Shown here: positions 55,708-64,000 of the stretch, piece by piece
How the letters are laid out: every line of letters begins with the position of its first letter
Numbering within the stretch: the first letter of the stretch is position 1
From: Tricholoma matsutake
Lineage: Eukaryota > Basidiomycota > Agaricomycetes > Agaricales > Tricholomataceae
Direction: 5' to 3'
NCBI GenBank assembly: GCA_026075535.2
Contig: AP026546.1
Span: 2,294,001-2,358,000, forward strand
DNA: 64,000 nucleotides
Made by a program: the position numbers and the translations under genes
Notes under the pieces: model-generated
What the model saw: the letters and a program-made list of their open reading frames with translations, nothing else
Told to the model about the DNA's origin: nothing
The model's database searches: none

Positions 55708-57093
55708 TTACTTCTTGGCATATATTGCCAGTACTGCATGCTTGTTATTACAAGTTATAAACATCTTGTCAGAGAAATCTGTTATATGACCTACTTTGTC
55801 ACATTTGCTTCTGGTTGTTATGCCATCATGAAACCAGACATTTTTGTCTGATATAATTCTACATGTAAAATGAAAGTTTCCAGAATAAACAATACCTTTC
55901 AAGGGAAGCATGGTATCTTTGTTATTAGCACCTTTTATTTGAACACTTTTGCTTACTGCTATTCTAGTCACATTCAAACTGAACATAAGTAGCTCTGGAG
56001 TGACTGTAAAGTTGTGAATAATATGCTGTTTGGATTGACATTCACAGCAATTGTCTGTAGTTTCATTTTGCCAGTTCTGAAACCAATCATTAACAGATTT
56101 CAAGTTACTGCTCATTACATGCATGAAATTTTCTGGAGGTTCAAGGTTCTCTTGCTTGCTGCATGTTGTACACTGAAGTTTGGCATAGCACACAGATTCA
56201 TCTCTAATCATCAACTGTCTTGCCAATTCAGCTATGTTGGTACCAACTTGTCCATAGGGAAATAATATATTGTCTTTGTTATGCAGCCATTTTCTAACAT
56301 CATTTCTGGCAGCTTCCAAAGATTTTTTACCACAAAGAATTTCTCTATAGTTGTAGGCAAGTCTTTCTAATGGGGTACTCAACCAGCAAAACCATTTTGT
56401 CCATTTTTTGGGATTCTGGATCCATACATCACACAGAATAGAGAATATAGCATCATATGCACAACTATAATTCTCTGAATCCCATGTAATACCCACTGGA
56501 GTATCTTGTGCCGGAATAAATGTCAATTTGGCTTTCTTTTTTTTAGAGCATTCATTTATCAGCTCTTCATCAGCTTTTCATTTTGTAACAGTAGTATTTT
56601 GTACTGGTGCTGTACCTTTAGCCACAACAAATGTATGTGTACTGAAATCCTTTATTTTTGTTTGAAACTTTGGATTTTCATTGTGTTCAAGTACATTACC
56701 ATGCTCTTTCTTGTCTTTAATAACTTGCCAAGGACTATCTGTTACAATATTAAGTAAATCCATAGGATCTTCTGAAGTCCACTTCAATTGTTTTGATACA
56801 TTGGCAGGTACATATTCAGTTCCCTTATATAATTGAAACTGACAAATATGAGCATTACACAAATTGCCATTGATATTGTTGGGTAAGGTACCTTCATATG
56901 ACAATCTAGTTATTTCATCTAGAAGTTCTAGCTCTCTAAATTCTTGTCAGAGATATCCTGATGCTCCACACATAATTTTGTGTGGATCGAAACCTTGCAC
57001 AATTACAGTACCTTCGGCAGTTGAACCTCTGGATAAACATGTGTAATAAGACATATGATCACGACAACTACTCAAGTCAACAACATTGATATC
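55708..57093 (-). pseudogene. Helicase end and USP-like domain (right copy)
   Basis: Holds the last helicase motif region (SYYTCLSRG), a linker, and the C-terminal domain with YSCAYDAIFSILCDVW, LQCTTCSKQ, CCECQSKQ, FHFTCRIISDKNVWFHDG and VLAIYAKK, ending in TAA. The Cys-box, zinc-knuckle and His-box correspond one to one to those of the left copy. TGA codons occur before DINVV, at GYL-stop-QEF (Arg in the left copy) and near 56577. The open stretch 56526-55708 (272 codons) spans the whole C-terminal domain. Confidence 0.78.
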
Positions 57094-59859
57094 TCAAGTC
57101 TTTCCTTGGGATGCATAATCTGTCATTGCAAAGTTGGGCAAAATTGGTACTTGTGAACGATTGATTTTTAATGCAACATCACTTGGTGTGACACACAAAA
57201 CAGATATTGATAACTTTGTTAGAGGAACAACATTTTCAGGTAAACCATCAATCTTAATTGTCTTTGCAGGCCAATCAAGTTTAACAAAAAATGTATCAAG
57301 TACAAGTTGACCATGTGGGCCAATAACTGACTGCCAGCTAGCGACATGTCCTTCTTGGCCTTTTGTAATACACAATTCAGTTGCTTCATTGTTGCGTATC
57401 ATTACTGGCATTCCCATACAAAGAGACAATTTGCTGGGTACATGATCAGATGCTGAATGTCTCAAATTCCAGAGAACATTTCTTAGCATTGGGTTTATAT
57501 CACCACTATTAAGTGTACGGTTTTTTTTCATCCATTTTTTTTCTATAGCAGGATTTTCTTCCTCTCCAAAATGGTCTACAGAATAAAAGTGTGTCAATGT
57601 TTGACCAGTTTCCTTTGCAAATCGCTCTGAGCCAAGTTGGTTGATATGGTCTTTTCTTGCATTGAATGCTGTAATGATAGACACATTACAGTATTTATTG
57701 TCTGCCAATTTTGGCTGACCTGGACCCTTACCAGCAATTTGGGATCTCAGAAATTGTATATCCTCCAAAGTACAAGATGCATATCACATATTCTCAAGTG
57801 CAGCCCTTAGCTTGGCATCTTCTTTACTTTGTTTTTTTTGTCACATATTTTGTTGTAGAATTACTACGGTTGTCACTTGATGCCACAATGCTTTTCCAAT
57901 TGATGCTTGTTGTCCTTTTAATGTCTGTGATGCATCAACAGATGTACCAACAGCTTTATTGCTAAAAGAATGACCTCCAACCGGTGACAATTGTGCAAAA
58001 TCACCTGCAAAAATCATGTTGATACCACCAAATGGTGTGTCTCCTATGTTTCTTGCCTTGGCCAATTGAGCACTGATCTTATATAAATCATGACAGGCTA
58101 CCATTGATACTTCATCCAAAAATATGTAGTCAACACTGTCAAGCTGTGCTTTGACTTGTGCTATAGCTGTATGCTCATTTCTGATTCTGACCATATCACC
58201 ATCTTTTGTACTGTTTATACCAAGTACAGAATGGTAAGTTGAACCATTCAACAATGCAGCAGCAGATCCTGTTGGAGCCAGAATCATAATTCTGTGAGAC
58301 TCATTGCATTTTTCAAAAAGGGATATTAATGATTTGATAACCTGTGATTTTCCGGTACCTCCCATTCCACCAAGATACATTTTTAGTTGACTTGGCTGTG
58401 ACATGGTTGCATGATTAGTGACAATACAAAAAGCTCATTCTTGTTCTGTATTTAACTTGAAGTCTTTAACAGTATTGTTGATAATCTTTTGGTTATCAGC
58501 TGTTTCTGCTTTGAAGTTTTTCTGAAGATAACTAATATCGTCTACAACAACATCATTATAATTTTGAGATGACAATGGTGTTCCTTCTTCATGTACAGGA
58601 AGATGTTTTCCTCTATCAGCTAACACAGCATCTTTTTCAGTTTTCACCAAGGCATTCCATTTACTACCAGCCATATTTACTTGTATATCCATGCCTTTTG
58701 AATCAATATGGCTAATAGCTTGTGGACAATCATCCAACCAACTGGCATTTTGAACAACATTCTCCATTTGATTCATTTCATCAAGTTTATTCATATGTTT
58801 CAATGATGGTTCAAGATACGTGCTCTCCTCTGTAATAATATCAAGTGGATTATCATCATCATATTCAACAAATGAATTTTGTTTCAGATCTTTTAGAACT
58901 TCAGAAGAAGTGCACAATGGAAAGAACCCACCATCTTCTTCATCTTTTTTTATTTTGGCAGAATAATCATCTCGAGCATTCATACACTCATAATGAAGAT
59001 TAAAGTTTTTCATTAGTTGTTGTTGCCTTGGTGTAAAATTATGAACATGAAATGTTCCATCCCATGCACTATCAACAGATTTTAAATCTTTTCCACTTCG
59101 CCATAGTTTGAACAATGTAAACATCGTTAGACAGTAATATTCTCTATTGCCTTGATCACATCTTGGTAATGAACCACCAAGAAAATTGGGCACTATATTG
59201 TCCTCATCAATACAGTGAACATGATGTGTTTGGAATTGTGGATGAGCCTTCATAAATTGATGTTTCTCTTCCTCATCTTCATACAAGTGCTGAGCATTTC
59301 CATCACCAATATTTAATTCATCACCAGTTTCATCATCTACATCTTTGTCATCAGTTGGCTCATCAAGTGAATCATAATCAGTATAATCACAATTAGTTTG
59401 ATCTGATCCTCCACCTAATTGAGGAATATTTAAATCAAAGACCTCATTATCATTAAGAATGTCAAGCTCATCAATTTCATCATCAATCATTTCTTTGTCA
59501 TATTCATTTGTTACTTCATGCTTTTTGTCAAATTCTGCTTGCTGAACCTTTGACCGCTTAGTTTTTGTAGATTGTCTGATCCAATCATACAAGCTGAGAT
59601 CATTGTATATGAACGGTCGATGTATGTAGTCTTGAACATTTGACAAGCCTACATATTTGCCCATATTTTTGTTTAAAACAACTTTGGCTGGCTTGTTGTC
59701 TTCTTTTAGTGATTCCCAGGCATTTTGGACTTCTCGCACATAATTTCTCCAGTAGAAATTAACAAACTTGTGGCTGGTATAATGATCTGGATTTCCTAAC
59801 AAATACATGCAAGCCATGGGACTGCCTATTTCCATTCTTTGCTGTAAGTGCATTAACAA
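57094..59859 (-). pseudogene. Helitron helicase and acidic linker (right copy)
   Basis: From high to low coordinates: an acidic linker with many Asp (DEIDELDILNDNE), the pre-helicase region, then Walker A GGMGGTGKSQ near 58350, LAPTGSAAAL, FLDEVSM near 58105, AGDFAQLSPVGG near 57990 and a segment ending TDYASQGKT at 57094. TGA interrupts at 58435 (Arg in the left copy), 57841 (left QNMRQ) and 57786, the last shared with the left copy. The frame of this segment differs from the upstream Rep segment because of an extra A near 59836. Confidence 0.87.
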
Positions 59860-61708
59860 TCTTTGTCATTAATGACCTTGACATGCTTTTACAGTCTGTA
59901 GAATCAGTAATAAGCTCAGAGCTTTGATCAAACACACATCAAATTGTATCAAATATTGAATATGTCTTCAGGCCAGGCTTGGTTACATAATCAGAGACAT
60001 AAGCTATAATAGCTTTGATTGCAGTTCCAGACAGAAGACTTGTTGTATTGGTGTTGCAACAAAGAACATAAGTTATCAATGGGGTAAAAGTATTCAGCCA
60101 TGATTCACTCTTTTTAATCATCAATGCACCTGTCAATGGATCAACCATGGTTTGCTCTACAACATCTCTTGGAAACCGTGCTCTGCATTGCCCTTGCTTG
60201 TTCAAACAACCTTTTTTTATATCGTTTCCATCTTTATCTTTAGTTGTCATGCGGCAGCTGTGAACATTTGAATGCAGGACCAGATCGTCTACTGTTTGTC
60301 TAAATCGTGACCACCAACTCTTGAGTTTTTCACAGTTTTCACAAGAGTCACATCTAGTTTCATGGCATTGCTCCGGTGGAGGTTCTGGCATAGTTTTAGT
60401 GGGATCAAGATATTCAGAGTCATTATGTTGTGCTTCTTTGACACGTTGGTTTACATCAGCAGTGTGGCCATTGAAAAATTCACCCTTGTATACGGATTCT
60501 ATATATTCAACCATCTTCCATTGAAAATTTTAGGATCAATCCATAATTCGATCATGAATCTCCTGAGGTGACAATGCATTCTTTATCCAAATTAATATAT
60601 GTAGATGTAGTGTCAATCGACCTTGTTGTTCCACAGTGCCATAATATGCAGAAGTTTCTCCAAATAGTCCAGGATGCTTTTGTCCTATGCCTAAAACATT
60701 TTTTATAGAGGCCTGACACATAAAATCAAAAAATCTTGTGGCAGTAGCAGGATTATTGGCAACAAGACAGAATGTATCGTCAGGTAATCTTATGTCGTGT
60801 TTGAACTCCTCATCTGTGTCAGCAAAGTAAAGACATATTGGATGTTTGTTGTCTGCAGGTGATAGTGTAATGAACCATGATGGTGCTCCAACATATGACA
60901 TAAGAGACCAGATCTCATTCCGCATATATTTTCTGGAAGCTGCAGAACCTTTGACATGACCGCTGACAACCTCTAGATCACCCATTAGCTTGTAGCATAA
61001 TTTTTCTGCATCTGTTTCTGGCTTAACATGAATGTTCTGACTTAATCGAGTAGAAATGTCTGTCAAAACATTCAAGTCAAGATTGTGTAATCAGTCTGTC
61101 ACTTGTGAGAAGTAAGCCTTGTCCGCAGTTAGATATCCTCCAGTGGTGCTTTCTTGTATTTGTTCATGGTTTAAAGCAATAAGTGTGAATCCTGGATCCA
61201 TTTGAAATCACTTGTCATAATACATCAGAAGATGTTTCTTATGTGCTAGCACTGATAAATGGCCTTGATGATGGCTGTTACCAATTCCACCTAGTCCATA
61301 TGGAAACAGCCATGGCATCATCAATGGAAAAAGTTGTGGATTTTTGTATATTGACTCAGTTTGAGATGCATGACCAACAAATGCTATTTTTCCATCCTTT
61401 GTAAGATGCTCTAAAGCTCTCGCTTTAATGGTTTCAAGTGTCATCTCTGAAAATTCTTCTCCAGTGAGTCCATGTACTACAAATGAACAACCACCCCTTT
61501 CAACGCCTTCTTCTTCTTCATTATCATGCACACTCATGGCCTCCTTGTCCCTGTTTAAGATTGACTGGTGGTAATCAATGACCACTGGTGCTCCATTCTC
61601 TGGATATTTATCCAAGTTGTCTTCAGAAAGTTCAATGTCATGGTAATCAATATGATTCAACTTCAACCATTGAAGTGCTTTTCCAACTTGTTTATGTCGA
61701 ACAAGCAA
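59860..61708 (-). pseudogene. Helitron Rep domain (right copy)
   Basis: PQLFPLMMPWLFPYGLGG near 61310, GAPSWFITLSPADNKH near 60880, the metal-binding RLTLHLHILIW near 60605 and the tyrosine motif YVSDYVTKPG near 59990 are all encoded. TGA codons sit at 61208 (His in the left copy), 61098 (Arg in the left), the pair TGA/TAA near 60535 and 59939 (Arg in the left). The His/TGA pair is explained by an ancestral CGN decaying on either strand. Confidence 0.86.
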
Positions 61709-63455
61709 AGGTGTTCATTGAATATCTTTTTCCATTGGTTGACATGGTCCTGTAAATATGCATGCCAAAACCTGATCAAGTTCTTCAAGTGGAGGTGGAA
61801 GTACATTATACAGCTTGGGAATGGGATTTTGAAAGCTTATTGCATTTTCTCTCATCTTATATCGTCCTGAAGCAATTCGAACAATGCATCTATTATGGTG
61901 TACTCACGATATAAGTATTTTTTCTACAAATGTCAAACCAGTAAGTTTGGAAGGCACTTTGCCTATCCAAAAGCCATTAGCCAATGCCATAGAAGGGCAA
62001 TTTCCCCTTTCCAGATATTTATGACATGTAGTACACATACCAGTACAATCATAATCAATTATAGGGTTCTCAATCTCTTGTTGCTCTTGTGACTCACATG
62101 TTTGCTCGATTGAAGTTACTCCACTTCATTTGAGAGGATCAAGACTGCAGTTGACATCTTTTAATGGTATGCTTTCTTTTTTCAAGGTCAATCGACCACA
62201 GACTGCACATCCCATCTCTTCAAACCGAGAAGGATGTGTATCACTACAAAACCCACTTATGATCTTGTGAAGAAGCTTGTCTTTTGGTGGAGATGGCAGA
62301 AAACTACATGCATTCTGGTTTTTGTAATTATTCTTATTCTGCACCATTTTTGCTTGTTTAAAGGTTGTTGTAGACTTTTTATGCTGATAAAGGTTTGTTT
62401 GATATTTTCTAAGTTTCACCCTGGTAAGGCCTTCCTTCCAAGATTTATACAGTTTGTTAACCGGTTTAAAGACAAAGACATTGTCATAACAATATTTCAA
62501 ACATAAATGTCCAGTGAGACTATGCAGTATAGCTCCTAATGGTGCTTTGTTTGCCACAAATATACCGTGGATCTTTGCTACAGACTTTGCTTGGCCAAGT
62601 GTAAGGTGATTTATAATTGCACCAAGTGGCATACAGCATACCACCATATTTCTGATCAGCCGCATCTATCGTGTTCAAGTAGAGCATGTGAGAAACAAAT
62701 TGATACTGGGTACTGTCAGCAATATTTGAAATATGACTGTTTGGTAGAAGATATGATGCCTGCATTCCATATGTAATATGCAATTTTTGGTCACCTATCA
62801 GCATTGCATTTGTGGTGGCTGGTGTATCATTTGAAAATATGACTTCATTTTCTATGTTGTATGCTTTGTTATATTGGATGGTGAGAAGTGCATATATAAG
62901 ATGATTTTGTAGATGCCAGATAAAAGCCCATGCAACACAATATAATGTACTGGATACATTTGTATCAAGAATGTCCATGGATGCCCGATGTGAAGGTTTG
63001 CATGTTGAATTGCAAACAATATTAATGTAATCATGCTTAAGCATATAGTTTCACATTGTGTGCATAGCAACTATCTGGCAAATATGTGTTGGATTCATAT
63101 GCATTGAGACTAAATGAAGCATTGACATCCAACCAGGCAATATAAACTGAGTTGAATAAAAATATTCCCAAAAAATCAGTCGCCATACAAGCAACTTCAG
63201 ACTCAAGACTCGCAAACGTATGTTCCTTAATGATTTGTTTTCTCTCGAACTATTGTTTGATAAAGCCTCAGACATGTCTGAACAAGTCTGGTAGATTGAC
63301 AAGTGATCATCGATGTTATAATTCCCATTGTTCAAGATCTTCCACAATTCAGAGAGTAGCTCAGTGCTTTTGCCAAGCACAAGAAAAGTGTCATATGTTG
63401 GCAAACTTTCTTTAGAGACATAGTTTCCCATAGTCCAGCTATTCAAAGATTGCAT
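61709..63455 (-). pseudogene. Helitron N-terminal region (right copy)
   Basis: Upstream part of the right Helitron protein. MQSLNSWTMGNYVSKES starts an open stretch at 63455, interrupted by TGA at 63051, and MLKHDYINIV resumes at 63044. A frameshift near 62650 shifts to NMVVCCMPLGAIINHLTLGQ, followed by CAVCGRLTLKKE and CSLDPLK, and by the MCTTCHKYL region. TGA at 62126 and near 61905 precedes the DUF6570-like PPPLEELDQVLACIFTGP. The Cys pairs match those in the left copy. Confidence 0.72.
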
Positions 63456-64000
63456 AACAAGCTTTGACTGGCTTGGACTATCAGTAGGAACACCAAAAGA
63501 CCAAGATGAACTAAGTCCATCAAAAGATCCATTACTAATAGCATATGAGAAGACATCTTTCTTTGAGCATGTGCAGACTTACTTGAATGTTAAAGGTATA
63601 GCAGAAGTTAAATGAGCAATACAAAGCCAACAGAAAGTTATGAGTATCTGTAATGACATGTTGACTAGAAGCAAAGTGCAAAGTAATGTGAGTATGCTGA
63701 AACATCAACAAAAAATCATGTGGTTTCAAGATCAAATGTGGACATCTTGCAATGTTTTATCAAAGTCTTATCTCTGTAACTAATGATGAGCACAAAGATG
63801 GCTGAATCTACTGTTGCTAGTACCAGAGTCAGTTCTGAGTGAGCCATTAGCTTTGCTTTGGAATATTTAACAAACTGGTCGCAGGCATGCCATGGATATG
63901 GATGCTTCTCACAAACTACCTCAGATCCCAATCAATGTAGCTTCAACACCACAAGATATAATTCAGGTGAGAATAGTGTCTATGTTAACAATGGCTCATG
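63456..64000 (-). other. Upstream sequence of the right Helitron
   Basis: The minus frame ahead of 63455 stays plausible for about 25 codons (FDGLSSSWSFGVPTDSP). Two further short open segments (63735-63535 and 63931-63716, the latter with CEKHPYPWHACDQF) could be earlier exons or unrelated. No repeats like those at 1-235 are seen. The element start cannot be fixed. Confidence 0.35.

Larger units (their letters stand above)
55581..63931 (-). mobile_element. Right Helitron, autonomous type, inactivated
   Basis: The same family as the left Helitron, in opposite orientation. The 3' end is at 55581 (hairpin GCCAGTACTGGC, then CCTCACCCCCAAG and T). The encoded protein has the same order: N-terminal region, Rep, acidic linker, PIF1-like helicase, USP-like domain, TAA at 55708. 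It has many in-frame TGA codons and two frameshifts, near 62650 and 59836. It is not a recent duplicate of the left copy: the proteins differ at many positions and the premature stops are mostly at different sites. The 5' end is uncertain and may lie near or beyond the window edge. Confidence 0.85.

Overview
The window looks like transposon-dense heterochromatin of a mushroom-forming basidiomycete (Agaricomycete). The signs are Helitrons with a fused Rep-helicase, chromodomain Ty3/gypsy elements, a Tnp2-type CACTA element, introns of about 50-60 bp, and very low CpG in the element coding regions. I found no ordinary host gene, rRNA, tRNA or CRISPR array. Nearly every coding region is a broken transposon gene.

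Layout. 1-7860: autonomous-type Helitron on + (Rep, PIF1-like helicase, C-terminal ubiquitin-protease-like domain). 7868-10120: short non-autonomous Helitron on +. 10121-13190: LINE ORF1 fragment (-) and the 3' half of a chromodomain gypsy pol (+). 13369-32371: one unrecognised gag-like gene split twice, first by a hAT-type MITE (14121-24647) that itself holds a LINE block (14407-24129) with further nested insertions, and then by a complete CACTA/Tnp2 element (25128-31294). 32787-45621: a Plavaka/KDZ-type transposase gene split by a complete Tf1-like gypsy element (35256-45221), which is in turn split by a 2-kb CACTG-ended element (37160-39150). 45622-48520: non-coding repeats, a Tc1/mariner relic and a satellite. 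48521-52248: 3' end of another gypsy element on -, with an intron-containing antisense gene between pol and its LTR. 52249-54498: inverted second copy of the non-autonomous Helitron. 54515-55265: foldback element. 55581 to about 63931: a second autonomous-type Helitron on -.

The two outer Helitrons point at each other, so about 42 kb of nested elements is bracketed by near-identical inverted 2.25-kb repeats. Several insertions can be resolved exactly, because removing the element and one target-site copy restores the reading frame of the gene it interrupts.

The commonest lesion is in-frame TGA where a paralogue or the family has Arg. Arg-to-Cys, -His, -Gln and -Trp changes occur as well. This is the expected footprint of C-to-T change at CpG (CGN to TGN or CAN), so methylation-linked silencing and decay probably explain why the elements are intact in frame yet dead. 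Features worth following are the Tf1-like self-primer of the 35-45 kb gypsy, the antisense Zn2Cys6-like gene of the 48-52 kb gypsy, and the protease-like tail of the Helitron protein.
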